A DNA stretch of 24,109 nt. Source: a virus. Below are positions 6,898-16,555 of this stretch, in pieces. The DNA is taken from IMG/VR virus record IMGVR_UViG_3300025086_000236, positions 1 through 24,109 of that record, one strand, 5' to 3'. The notes beneath the pieces are model-generated. The model did no database searches and was not told the DNA's origin. It was given only the letters and a program-made list of their open reading frames with translations. How positions within the stretch are numbered: the stretch's first letter is position 1; every line of letters begins with the position of its first letter. The position numbers were made by a program, and so were the translations under genes.

Positions 6898-7359
6898 ATG
6901 AAACCGTATTACCGTGATGCCACAACCAAAGATGCGATACTTTTAGCTAATAATCTTCGGAAAGAAGATCGAGAAGAGCTTGAGGGTGTAGGACATAAAA
7001 ATGTTTTACTAGCCCTCATTTTCATAGTTCAGATAAGTGAAACAGCTATAGCCTTTTTTGATGAAGATGATTCATTAGGAGGTATTGGAGGAATATTGCC
7101 TGACCCTAGAGATGGGGTGGCAATTGTTTGGATGTTATGCACTCCAATAGTTCAAAGAAAACCCCATACATTTATCAGACACTTAAAGCGTTTCCTTAAT
7201 GAACAGCATGAGTATCGGATGCTATGGAATATCGCAGATGCGAGAAATAAATTTCACCATAAATTACTTAAATTATTAGGTTTTAAATGTTTAAGAATGA
7301 CATATCAACCCCCGTATGGATTGCCGTATTTGGAGATAGTTAAATTATGTGCCCAGTAA
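6898..7359 (+). CDS. 13: T7 gp13-like protein with GNAT-like fold
   Basis: The protein has 153 residues; T7 gp13 has 138 and is needed for virion assembly. The N-terminal YRDATTKDAILLANNLRKED and the later ADARNKFHHKLLKLLGFK follow the layout of acetyltransferase-like phage proteins: an N-terminal helix pair, a central sheet with GGIGGI, and a final Asn-helix-LGF motif. The acetyl-CoA-binding loop (Arg/Gln-x-x-Gly-x-Gly/Ala) is not seen where expected; TPIVQRKPHTF stands there. The protein is therefore probably a structural or assembly derivative and not an active enzyme. Its end overlaps gp14 by 13 nt. Confidence 0.8.
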   Translation: MKPYYRDATTKDAILLANNLRKEDREELEGVGHKNVLLALIFIVQISETAIAFFDEDDSLGGIGGILPDPRDGVAIVWMLCTPIVQRKPHTFIRHLKRFLNEQHEYRMLWNIADARNKFHHKLLKLLGFKCLRMTYQPPYGLPYLEIVKLCAQ

Positions 7360-8033
7360 CAGCCGCCATGGCGGGAAGTGCAGGTGCTGCTTTGAGTGCA
7401 AATATTGCAATAGCTGGATTAGCCGTTAGTGCTGTTAGTACTGGTATAGGAATGTACCAAGCTCAGCAAAATATGCAGTTCCAAGCTGCATCAGCTAGAC
7501 AGCAGCAAGACCTTTCATATAGACAAGCTCAACAGCAACAACGATTCCAGAACGAATCAATAGTCAACAAACATATAGGACAAGTCAAAGCACAACAAGC
7601 AGCCTCCAACGCTGCAAACATGGCTTGGTTCTATGGAGATCAATCAGCTAACAAAGCTTGGGTCTCTCAACAACAAAAGTTCAACGAAGTAAAAGATAAA
7701 GCCGCCTTTAAATCCCAAACCATCCTAGCCAAAATGATTGGCTCCAAAGGAAAGGTATTAGCTAGTGGAGCCACTGGACAGTCGGTTGGACTGCTAGCAC
7801 TAGATGCAGAACGTAGAGGAGGGTTTGCTCAAGCAGAGCAAGATGCAACCGTTAGAAGTGCTGAGATGGCGATGGGTAACTCTATGGAAACCACTCGCAT
7901 AAAAGCTCTATCTAATTCTAATAAGATTGGATCAATGCTCGACTTCCCCGTACAAACCCCACAACTATCACCAGAACCTGTAGGTATCGGAAAAGATTTA
8001 GAGCTGGGAATACCGGCTTATAGTTGGGCATAA
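7347..8033 (+). CDS. 14: Internal virion protein, T7 gp14-like
   Basis: The protein has 228 residues (T7 gp14 has 196). In T7, gp14 sits nearest the portal in the internal core and on ejection forms a pore in the outer membrane. Here an Ala/Gly-rich hydrophobic segment (residues 7-37) is followed by a Gln-rich helix (about 42-90), then a helical body and a Pro-rich tail. The start at 7347 overlaps gp13. It is preferred over ATG 7368 because it gives an MC- N-terminus as in T7 gp14. The stop is 2 nt before the likely gp15 start. Confidence 0.85.
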   Translation: MCPVTAAMAGSAGAALSANIAIAGLAVSAVSTGIGMYQAQQNMQFQAASARQQQDLSYRQAQQQQRFQNESIVNKHIGQVKAQQAASNAANMAWFYGDQSANKAWVSQQQKFNEVKDKAAFKSQTILAKMIGSKGKVLASGATGQSVGLLALDAERRGGFAQAEQDATVRSAEMAMGNSMETTRIKALSNSNKIGSMLDFPVQTPQLSPEPVGIGKDLELGIPAYSWA

Positions 8034-8035
8034 CA

Positions 8036-10540
8036 ATGACATCTAGAATTTATAATCAAGTTGACTATGGAAGTAATTTCCAAGGGTCAGCTAAAGAGGA
8101 ATCATTTACAAAAGTAGAAGCCTTAGATCAATCAGAAGCCATTAAGAAAAGGGCTGCTCAAAAAGTAGAGAATATAGGTAACTTAGCTAAAGCGGCACAG
8201 ATCCAAGGAAACTTAGATCAAGCTACCTTAGCTGGTAATCAAAAGATCGCTGGAGCAAAACTTGCTCGTGATCAGAAAATGATGCAAGGGATATTGTCTT
8301 TAACTAAGACAGGTCTTGAAGCTTATTCAAAGATTCACGAGCTCAAAGAGAAGGGTAAAAAAGAGTATCAATCCTATGAAGCTACTTTTGGATCAGATGG
8401 ACTAACTGAGGATGAAAAAGAGTCAATTGAAATAGATAACATAAAAACACAAGTAGAATCAAAAGTTATTAATGAAACTTCTACAGAGATAGAACAAGAG
8501 GAAGGTGAGAATAGTCCAACAGCTCATCTCTTACAAGAAAGTACAATATATAATTTCACAAAAGATATTAAGGGAAATGTATATACGGCTCGTGCTAGAC
8601 ATGCGTCATTCTTAGATGCCTATTTTCGTAATCTACCTGATAATGAAAAGCCAAGAACTGAAGCCGCTGCTTTAATAGCAGTAAAAAAAGCAAATATTAA
8701 ATTTGCTAGTTTAAGTGGTTTAAATAAAAAAGAATTAAGGTCTCTTGTTGTAACTGAATTAGTCCCTACAATTAACAACAACTCCATTGTTAAAGCAAAA
8801 GAATTATATACAGCTGGTATTAAATCAGATGTTGACGCTAACTTAGACGAAGCAAAGAGCTTTATATCAACATTAGTCGATACAGATAAACCAATTCAAG
8901 AAGTATGGAATGAAGCTTCTGAGAGAATTGCTAATGGAAATGTAGGATTTAAGGGGTACTCTGATGCTAGTAATAAAAAATCCCTTGAGTTATTATTAGA
9001 AGAATTATCTTTGTCTGGTCCTGGTGGTCTAGATAAAATACGAGAATTAAACGACGTATTAACTAGAGATAAAGTTAAAGGTACAGAATTAAAAAATAAA
9101 TATGATCATATTATAGACAAGTGGGAAGAGCAAGCAAAAAAAAATATCGCTTCAAATTTTACTAGAGATCAGCAAATGAAAAAAGCTAGTCTTCTTAAGA
9201 TAAGAGATAATTACTATGAAGATCCTACCAAAGAAAATAAAAAGAAAGCAATAGAAGCATTAAAGAAAATAAAAACCCCAGAAGCTTTAACATTAGCTGC
9301 TACGTTAGCTTCTACTGGAGCTAATTATGATCCTGACTTAAATTTAGAGCTAGCAGAACAACAGGATAATGGTGTAGAATTAGATGAAGATTTACTCAGA
9401 AGCTACCTAGATAAGGGGTATATTACAGAAGAACAATATAAAGAACGTCTAGGCTCTGGACCACTAAGGCAAAGTAAGAAGGAAATTAAGCAGCTAATTA
9501 AAGATCAAGGGGAGCAGATAACAAATAGAATGCTCGCTGGTATTTCTCAAGCAGACCTCAAGTTAAACCCACAGCTTGCTAGTGATGCTGCTAATAGAGC
9601 TCCAATATTAAAGAAAATGCTAGAAAAAAGCATGATAGCAGAGCTAAGAGTAAATCCATTATTAATCTCAGATCAGAAAGAATTAATGAGTCTTTTTGAG
9701 AAAAAGCTAGACATCTTATTAAGTCATGAACAATCAATCTTCAAGACAGCTGATGGTAGTAAAGGAATATATTTTGTAAATAATATTGATCAGAAAAAGA
9801 ACATAGCTTCTTTAAAAGTTGTTGGAAAAATAGGTGTTGAAGATTATTCAACATTAACTCATGATCAATTATTTAATCAACAAAAATTCTCCATAGCTGA
9901 GATGAATCCTAATAAGGATTATTTCTTTAGTGAAGAACAATTAAAAGTAGAAGTCCAGAAATATATATCTGACATCCCAAGCACAAGACTCACAAAACTA
10001 GCTGCAGGTATGGGCTATACACCAAAAGCCTTTATTAATGCTCAGATGAGAACAAGGGGTGAAAGAAATATTAATGAATTAATAAAATCTGGAGATATAA
10101 AACCAATAGAAGCTCCTCAAAACTTTGATGGTGTTAATAGTGGTTTTAAGTATCTAATTAAAGAAGGTGGATTACCTCTAAAAGGTTCAGCTTATTTAGC
10201 ATCAACCATCCAAAGTTTAAAAGGATGGGATTTTAATCTAGAGGATAAGGGGCAGCTTTCCTGTGCTCCTTGGATGGATACACCAGTGCGATTAGCGGCA
10301 CTAGAAAAACATTACGGCAAAAAAGTTAACCAGATAACTTGTCGTGAACAACTTAGCTACATGATTCAGGAAATGAAAACTTCTTTCCCAGATTCTTATC
10401 GTATATTTATGGACCCAAATGCTACTAAGTCAGCTTTAACTAAAGCTACTTATATGTATTTTGGTTCAGGATTTGATCCAAAAAATATGGATTCAATTAA
10501 TAAAGATGTTAAGAATTTGTTGAGCACTATACCCGACTAA
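8036..10540 (+). CDS. 15: Internal virion protein, T7 gp15-like, with C-terminal lysozyme-like domain
   Basis: The chosen ATG at 8036 gives 834 residues (T7 gp15 has 747). A TTG at 8024 would add four residues and overlap gp14. The body is highly charged and helical, as expected for the gp15 ring that forms the periplasmic tunnel during ejection. The last 139 residues (about 696-834) look like a compact domain of the phage tail lysozyme type: FKYLIKEGGLPLKGSAYLAS, then CAPWMDTPVRLAALEKHYGK, then REQLSYMIQEMKTSFP. Where active members have Gln-Glu-Ser-Gly, this protein has Gln-Ser-Leu-Lys-Gly (residues 726-730), so the catalytic Glu seems absent. Two Cys (743, 769) flank the central loop. The lysozyme relationship is by recognition only. 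Confidence 0.85.
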   Translation: MTSRIYNQVDYGSNFQGSAKEESFTKVEALDQSEAIKKRAAQKVENIGNLAKAAQIQGNLDQATLAGNQKIAGAKLARDQKMMQGILSLTKTGLEAYSKIHELKEKGKKEYQSYEATFGSDGLTEDEKESIEIDNIKTQVESKVINETSTEIEQEEGENSPTAHLLQESTIYNFTKDIKGNVYTARARHASFLDAYFRNLPDNEKPRTEAAALIAVKKANIKFASLSGLNKKELRSLVVTELVPTINNNSIVKAKELYTAGIKSDVDANLDEAKSFISTLVDTDKPIQEVWNEASERIANGNVGFKGYSDASNKKSLELLLEELSLSGPGGLDKIRELNDVLTRDKVKGTELKNKYDHIIDKWEEQAKKNIASNFTRDQQMKKASLLKIRDNYYEDPTKENKKKAIEALKKIKTPEALTLAATLASTGANYDPDLNLELAEQQDNGVELDEDLLRSYLDKGYITEEQYKERLGSGPLRQSKKEIKQLIKDQGEQITNRMLAGISQADLKLNPQLASDAANRAPILKKMLEKSMIAELRVNPLLISDQKELMSLFEKKLDILLSHEQSIFKTADGSKGIYFVNNIDQKKNIASLKVVGKIGVEDYSTLTHDQLFNQQKFSIAEMNPNKDYFFSEEQLKVEVQKYISDIPSTRLTKLAAGMGYTPKAFINAQMRTRGERNINELIKSGDIKPIEAPQNFDGVNSGFKYLIKEGGLPLKGSAYLASTIQSLKGWDFNLEDKGQLSCAPWMDTPVRLAALEKHYGKKVNQITCREQLSYMIQEMKTSFPDSYRIFMDPNATKSALTKATYMYFGSGFDPKNMDSINKDVKNLLSTIPD

Positions 10541-10585
10541 TTAACTCTCTAAGGTTGCGACCTAAGGGAACAATTTATATATAAA

Positions 10586-13500
10586 ATGTCAGATGAATTA
10601 AGAGATATTGATAATCTTTTTACTGATTCAGAAGATCCCATCACAGAAGGGAATCCCGAAGAGTTACAAGAAGAGTTCAATAACTTACCAAATATAGACT
10701 CCTCTACAGAACAACAACCTCAAGAACAAGAACCAGCTCGAAAAACTGTAGAAAGAAACCCCTTAGATCTATTACCTAATGTTTTAAAGCCTACAACCCT
10801 TAAACAGGGATATGATGCAGCTACAGGACTAGTCAATGGTCAAGGTGATGATGTATTCAGAGAAGCCACAGCAAGTGTAGTTGATTTTGTAGATAACACA
10901 TTTCTAGGTGATCAAAGAAGTAAAGACGAAATACTAGAGACTAGAGACCAACTCACTGGTCAAGGTGTATTAGATCGTCAAAAATTAGCAGAGGAAAGAT
11001 CTGGCCCAAACGTCGTCTCTGAAACCATAGGTCTACCTATTGGTACAGCTCTTGGAACCCTTGAGTCTGTACTGGAATTAGGAGAGTTAGCTGGTGATGC
11101 AATTGAACTACCAGGTCGATGGGTTTCTGGAAAATTAGATCCTAGTGATATACCTTTTCATAATAAATATGAATGGGCTCAGTGGAATTTAGGACGCTCA
11201 ACATTTGGTACTAAAAGTGCCGCTGGAAACTTCCTTACAGGTTTATGGGAGTTTGCTATAGCTTTAAAACATACTGGTGGTCTAAGAGGATTAAAAGGTA
11301 CTAGAGCTGCAATGAGGCCAGAAGGTACTTTTTTTCGCCCAGCTCACTATACCCAACCAACAGCCAAAGTTTTAAATCGTTATTGGCAAAGAGGTGGTGG
11401 TGGATTTGGTAAAGCTGTTGGAAAAACAGAACTTCTAAGACACGTACATAGAGCTAGTGCAGTTGCTAAGGCTGGATCAATTGGAGCGGCGGCTGGAATC
11501 CCTGCAGACCTACTCACAACCATCACTCAACCTGAACAATCAAACCTCACAAACCTACTTGAAGAGTGGAACCCAGCTTTAAAAGATACATGGCTAACAG
11601 CTCTAGCTGTTGATGAAGATGACAGCATGATCGAAGCTATGTTCAAGACATCCCTTGAAGGGTATGGCCTTGGATATGCTGCTGATGCTGCAGGCGTAAT
11701 AATTGTTGGTCATAGGGTATTTAAACAAGCAATAAAACAAGGAATTGATCCAGAAACAGCAAAAAGATTAGCCGGTAAAGAAGCGTATGAGTATCAAAAA
11801 CTACAAGAGCCTTATAGTGCTCAATCAATAAGACCCGAACAAGATATAGATGTAGCTTTTCCCCCACACGATCTAGGTAGATATGAGTTTTGGAGATTAG
11901 GTTCTGATACAGCTAATACTAATTTATTTGGTGAACTAGGAGAAGTAGCTGAAACCCTCAGATCATACTCAGTAGATGATCAGGTTAGGTGGTATAAAAA
12001 AGCTAAATTTGATAGAGATCAGAATGAATACTTTCTCCCTTTTCTATCTTTAGAAGCACAGTTCAAAATCAAAGGCGGAGATGCCCAAAGACTCTTTCAA
12101 CTTCCAAATGGAACAATAGTAAAATTTGATTTTCATAGATTCGGAACTACCTCTGTGGATTCAGATAGAATTTCAAGTAAAGAGGTATCCATAGCTTGGG
12201 ATGTTAAGAGTAAAGGTATAAAAGGTAGAAACCTCGAAGAGGGTATAGATCCAGCCAGTGACTATGGAAAGAAATGGAAAGAGTGGTATGACGGTGGAGA
12301 ACAAGGTCCAGGTCCAGTAAGACCAGATCAAGAAGATCTTGGTAAGTATAGTAGACGGATTGTTCGTGAGATCCAAACAGTTATAAGAGAAGAAATTGAA
12401 GCAGGAACCATTGTCACAAATACCCCGTTAGAAGATATAGAAACGGGTTTATCTGGAGCACAAGCCAGACGAGCTGCAGAATGGGCTGAAAAGAATCTTC
12501 CAAAAGAAACTGAGCAACTATTTCTCGACAACTTTATTGAAGATGAAGGTAGTAGTGGATGGAAGAGAGTACTAGAACAAGTACAAAACGATAGAAATTA
12601 TTATGGTAGTGAGAATGCCTTAGACGAAAACGACGCATTTGAGTTGCTTAAGAAAATAAATGACAAACCTAATGCAAAGAATGCTTGGCAGGCTCTAACT
12701 CCTGAACAACAACTGTATGCGTTTGAGCAGTTTGTAAGTAATCAAATGCTTGAGCGTCCCAAGGGTATGGAAGAGATGCCAAATATCAGAAGAGATCTAT
12801 ATAAAAGAGCAGGCTTTGGAGATCTTGATTATCGCGGTGCACAAACTGCAATAGCTAGAAGTTCACCAGATGGTAGGAATAGATGGCTTACCCCTGTTAA
12901 TGAAGTTCTTGATGAATTTGGAAACAGAGATCCAGTTGCAACAGAAGCTAAGACTTTTGAAACTTGGCGAGCACAAATCAACCCAATAGCAATTGCAAAC
13001 GACTATATCTTTAACACCAGTACAGGTGTAGGAGTATATGAAGGTAGAATCGAAAGATATTTAAAATTAAGAATCCAACAGGAAAGAGGCATCCCTATTA
13101 CCTGGGATGACGTTAAGGCTGTATTCCCTGAGTATTTCGTAACAGGAACAAGACAACCTATAACAGAGATACCTAGACAAATTCTCGAAGACATTGAAGG
13201 ATTTAAAGTAAGTGCTGAACTTGCTGGCATGAAAGATGCAAGTGCTAGAGACCTTGATGGGAATATAATTACTGAAGGATTCTTAGTTGATATAGATGGT
13301 GTATCACTCAACAAATTAGATGAGCAAAGCATCAATGACTTCCTTACAAAGAACTCTCAGCTCCTAACTAGAGAAGATGTTGCTATATACTATGGCGTTT
13401 CTAAAGAAGGAAAGCCAACATTACAGCTACATCGATTAGTAGCTGCAGATGACGAAGCTCAAGCTTTAGGATTACTATTTGACCAAGTTGATATTAAAAA

Positions 13501-16500
13501 TGCTACAGGTTGGGTACAGTCTGATTCTCCAGCAGGTCTTGCATATAGATTCACAAATTACCAACAAATTATATCAAACCCCGATATTCAGAAAGCCTTT
13601 AAAGAGGCATATATAGAAAATTATAGACAGTCTGATTGGGATCAATATATGGAGAATGCTCCTCCTGGGGAGTATGAAAAGACCTTCGATGCATTTGTAG
13701 GTGATGGTTTATTAAACCTTAGAGATTTCATGTCAGACCCACCTCCAGGTCTTGAATTTACTGGAGGAGGTGCCACTGGTAGAGCTGGTAAAGTAGAAGG
13801 AGTAGACTTTGAGCTCATTGATACCTATGGAATTGATCAACTAAAGGATACAAAAGGAGACCATTTAGAAAGCATGGTCACTAAGCCACATGAAAGAAGG
13901 ACAGTAACACCTACAGAAGCAGCTGCTCAACAGCTAGCTCAATCCCAAGAGCCTAATTTAGGGCAAGGTACAGGTAGTGGTGTCCAAAGAGTCATGACTA
14001 ATGCCCAGGTAAGAAACCTATCTCAAGGTTCTCCAGAGGGTGTTAGAGAAGCTATGGAGATGATGATTAAAGATACTCCTATAAGAATAAGTGAACTAGC
14101 TAAAGAAAGACAACTATCAGATAGAGCCGTCGTAGAAGAGGCATTAAAGGGTCTAGCTGATGCTTTTGATGAAGTTACAGGAGAAATAGATATTACGAAA
14201 CTTGAGTATAAAAACTATGGTGAAACAAGTGTTCTTCTAAGTGACGTAGGTATTGTTCAATCTCGAATGTTACTTCAAGAGATGTCTAAAGGTATATGGG
14301 AGTCTTCAAGGAGCATTGTAGAACTAGGAAATGCGGGAGAGGATACGTTTAAACACGTAGAAATGCTAGTACATCAGTGGAAAGTTTTAGCTCGAATGCA
14401 CAAAATCAGCTCAAACATGCACAGTCACCTACTACATTCATCAGCAATTAAACTTCCCTGGGGAGGAGAACTCCCTATCTCAATCAAGCAAGATCAGAGC
14501 AAACTACTTAATAAGCTAAAAGATGGCGAAAAAGTATTAAATGAACTAGTAGATAGATTAAAAACTGGAGACGCTCAAGCAAAAAGAGAGGCAATGAGAA
14601 TTGCTAATACATTATTGCTCGCTGATGGAAATATAAGCATTCATAATAAACTCTGGCAGTACATAGGAGAGGTTTCAGTTGGGCAAGGTTTAAAGATTAT
14701 GTATAACTCTTTATTATCTGCACCCGCTACCCACGCTGTTAACATAATTTCCAGCGCTATTAATACAGTTTATCGTCCTATAGCCGCTGCTACAGGTGGT
14801 GATGTAAAAACCAAACGCATGGCTGCAGCTGGGTTTCATGGATTTCAACAAACCCTGATGGATTCATGGACAATGGCTGAGAAAGTAATGAAGAATGGTG
14901 GTAAAGCTATTAATGATGGAGGAAAGGGAATAGTTATTGACGCTGAAATAAATGCAAAACTAGACCTTTTAAGACAATCAGCTATTAGTAGTGATGATAA
15001 GGGGTATAAATTTGGTGTAGGTTTTTTAGATTTCACTCATACCATTGCAAACTTCCCACTGTTTAGCTGGCCTAGTAATTTATTAGTTACTTCAGACGAG
15101 TTTTTCAAAACAATGAACGCTCGTATTGAATACAATACTAAGGTTATGGGTGTTGCTATAGATGAAGCTGGGAAAAGTGGTAAAGATATAGATGATGTAT
15201 TTGAAAAGCTCTTAAAAGATAATATAGATCAGAACTTTGATAAGAAAACTGGAGCCATACTTAATGATGATCTACTAGATGTAGCCAAGGAAACAACTTT
15301 CCAAACCGACTTAGAAGGTCCAGCAAAGACATTTGCTCATTTCATCAATGAAGCCCCAGGCTTAAGAATATTCTTCCCATTCGTGAAGACTGGTCATAAC
15401 ATTATGGTCTATGCAGGGGAGCATGTACCTCTATTAAATAGACAATTAACAGAATATAAAAAAGTAATGGCTGGTAATGATGAGTATGCCAAGGCAGTCA
15501 TGAAGGGTAGAGAAGCTTATGGCAGAATGATGGTCATAGCAGGTGGTTTGGCTGCATATAATGGCGTGATTACAGGTAATGGTCCTATGGACCCTGATGA
15601 AAAGAAGCTGTGGCTAAGATCACATAAACCTAGATCAATTAAAATTGGTAATAAGTGGATTAATTATGACCGCATAGAACCATTAGGACAAATCCTAGCC
15701 GGAACTGCAGACATATTCTATTACTTCCAAACCAGGCAATTACAAGAGCAAGATGCAGAATATTTATCTGGATACTTAACCTACTCAATAGCATCTAACC
15801 TTACTCAGAAGTCATTCTTCCAGGGTTTAGTACCTTTAGGTAGACTATTAACACCTGGATGGCAAGGTAAAACAGCATTATCACGACTTACTGCTGATAC
15901 AATTAATGCCTTCATACCTTTATCAGCTGCTAGAAGATCATTTGCCAATTTACATACTCCTTATTATCAAGAATTTACTAATGTTTTCTCAGATAAATTA
16001 GCTAACCAGCTAACTTGGGGTTTTGCTAAAGGCGATGATCAGTATGATTGGCTAACAGGTGAAAAAATAACAAATGATAGAGGAGGAATTAATTCTATTT
16101 TTCCTCTTCAAGTAAATGAAAGAGGGTCAAGCATCGTTCATGACAAATTAGAAGATATTCAATTTGATAGTTCAGTAGTCATAAAAGAATTACTAGGTAT
16201 TGACTTAACTGCAGAACAAAAAGCATTTTTTTCAAAGACTTTAGGTAACTCTAATATGTATAGGGAACTAGAGAAGTGGGTAACTAACCCAGCTTTTGAT
16301 AAAGGTTTAAAGCAGTTTAAGCTAGATCTTCAAGCAGGTAAAAATGTACGAAAGAAGAATGAATATTGGTACAGAAAGATAAATACAATCATTAACGCTT
16401 ATAGCAAGGATGCTAAGAAAGAACTCTATAGAAGATTTCCAGAGCTAAAAGCTGAAATACGTGATTTAGAGCTTAATAGAATGGAGCAAAGAGGTGGAAC

Positions 16501-16540
16501 AAGACGACAAAACGCAGTCCAGGAATTAGCCGACTTTTAA
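10586..16540 (+). CDS. 16: Giant internal virion protein, T7 gp16-like
   Basis: The protein has 1984 residues, far longer than T7 gp16 (1318). Gp16 is ejected into the cell and forms the inner-membrane part of the DNA channel. The N-terminus (1-60) is acidic and disordered, rich in Asp, Glu, Gln and Pro. I see no soluble lytic transglycosylase motif in the first 150 residues, unlike T7 gp16. A Gly/Ala-rich hydrophobic stretch (AKAGSIGAAAGIPADLLTTI) occurs near residue 300. The C-terminal third has features common to these ejection proteins: NAPGLRIFFPF-like sequence (NEAPGLRIFFPFVKTGHNI), MMVIAGGLAAYNG, and RIEPLGQILAGTADI. A 45-nt gap with AGGGAAC about 17 nt before the ATG separates it from gp15. 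Confidence 0.92.
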   Translation: MSDELRDIDNLFTDSEDPITEGNPEELQEEFNNLPNIDSSTEQQPQEQEPARKTVERNPLDLLPNVLKPTTLKQGYDAATGLVNGQGDDVFREATASVVDFVDNTFLGDQRSKDEILETRDQLTGQGVLDRQKLAEERSGPNVVSETIGLPIGTALGTLESVLELGELAGDAIELPGRWVSGKLDPSDIPFHNKYEWAQWNLGRSTFGTKSAAGNFLTGLWEFAIALKHTGGLRGLKGTRAAMRPEGTFFRPAHYTQPTAKVLNRYWQRGGGGFGKAVGKTELLRHVHRASAVAKAGSIGAAAGIPADLLTTITQPEQSNLTNLLEEWNPALKDTWLTALAVDEDDSMIEAMFKTSLEGYGLGYAADAAGVIIVGHRVFKQAIKQGIDPETAKRLAGKEAYEYQKLQEPYSAQSIRPEQDIDVAFPPHDLGRYEFWRLGSDTANTNLFGELGEVAETLRSYSVDDQVRWYKKAKFDRDQNEYFLPFLSLEAQFKIKGGDAQRLFQLPNGTIVKFDFHRFGTTSVDSDRISSKEVSIAWDVKSKGIKGRNLEEGIDPASDYGKKWKEWYDGGEQGPGPVRPDQEDLGKYSRRIVREIQTVIREEIEAGTIVTNTPLEDIETGLSGAQARRAAEWAEKNLPKETEQLFLDNFIEDEGSSGWKRVLEQVQNDRNYYGSENALDENDAFELLKKINDKPNAKNAWQALTPEQQLYAFEQFVSNQMLERPKGMEEMPNIRRDLYKRAGFGDLDYRGAQTAIARSSPDGRNRWLTPVNEVLDEFGNRDPVATEAKTFETWRAQINPIAIANDYIFNTSTGVGVYEGRIERYLKLRIQQERGIPITWDDVKAVFPEYFVTGTRQPITEIPRQILEDIEGFKVSAELAGMKDASARDLDGNIITEGFLVDIDGVSLNKLDEQSINDFLTKNSQLLTREDVAIYYGVSKEGKPTLQLHRLVAADDEAQALGLLFDQVDIKNATGWVQSDSPAGLAYRFTNYQQIISNPDIQKAFKEAYIENYRQSDWDQYMENAPPGEYEKTFDAFVGDGLLNLRDFMSDPPPGLEFTGGGATGRAGKVEGVDFELIDTYGIDQLKDTKGDHLESMVTKPHERRTVTPTEAAAQQLAQSQEPNLGQGTGSGVQRVMTNAQVRNLSQGSPEGVREAMEMMIKDTPIRISELAKERQLSDRAVVEEALKGLADAFDEVTGEIDITKLEYKNYGETSVLLSDVGIVQSRMLLQEMSKGIWESSRSIVELGNAGEDTFKHVEMLVHQWKVLARMHKISSNMHSHLLHSSAIKLPWGGELPISIKQDQSKLLNKLKDGEKVLNELVDRLKTGDAQAKREAMRIANTLLLADGNISIHNKLWQYIGEVSVGQGLKIMYNSLLSAPATHAVNIISSAINTVYRPIAAATGGDVKTKRMAAAGFHGFQQTLMDSWTMAEKVMKNGGKAINDGGKGIVIDAEINAKLDLLRQSAISSDDKGYKFGVGFLDFTHTIANFPLFSWPSNLLVTSDEFFKTMNARIEYNTKVMGVAIDEAGKSGKDIDDVFEKLLKDNIDQNFDKKTGAILNDDLLDVAKETTFQTDLEGPAKTFAHFINEAPGLRIFFPFVKTGHNIMVYAGEHVPLLNRQLTEYKKVMAGNDEYAKAVMKGREAYGRMMVIAGGLAAYNGVITGNGPMDPDEKKLWLRSHKPRSIKIGNKWINYDRIEPLGQILAGTADIFYYFQTRQLQEQDAEYLSGYLTYSIASNLTQKSFFQGLVPLGRLLTPGWQGKTALSRLTADTINAFIPLSAARRSFANLHTPYYQEFTNVFSDKLANQLTWGFAKGDDQYDWLTGEKITNDRGGINSIFPLQVNERGSSIVHDKLEDIQFDSSVVIKELLGIDLTAEQKAFFSKTLGNSNMYRELEKWVTNPAFDKGLKQFKLDLQAGKNVRKKNEYWYRKINTIINAYSKDAKKELYRRFPELKAEIRDLELNRMEQRGGTRRQNAVQELADF

Positions 16541-16555
16541 AAATGACAATAAATT

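Noticed and set aside
8024-8035. TTG start giving four extra residues to gp15
   Set aside because: It overlaps gp14 and is a rare start; ATG 8036, 2 nt after the gp14 stop, fits the spacing seen across this region.
13003-13335. Reverse-strand ORF of 110 residues inside gp16
   Set aside because: It lies wholly inside a well-supported long gene; Ser/Leu-rich composition is typical of an antisense shadow.
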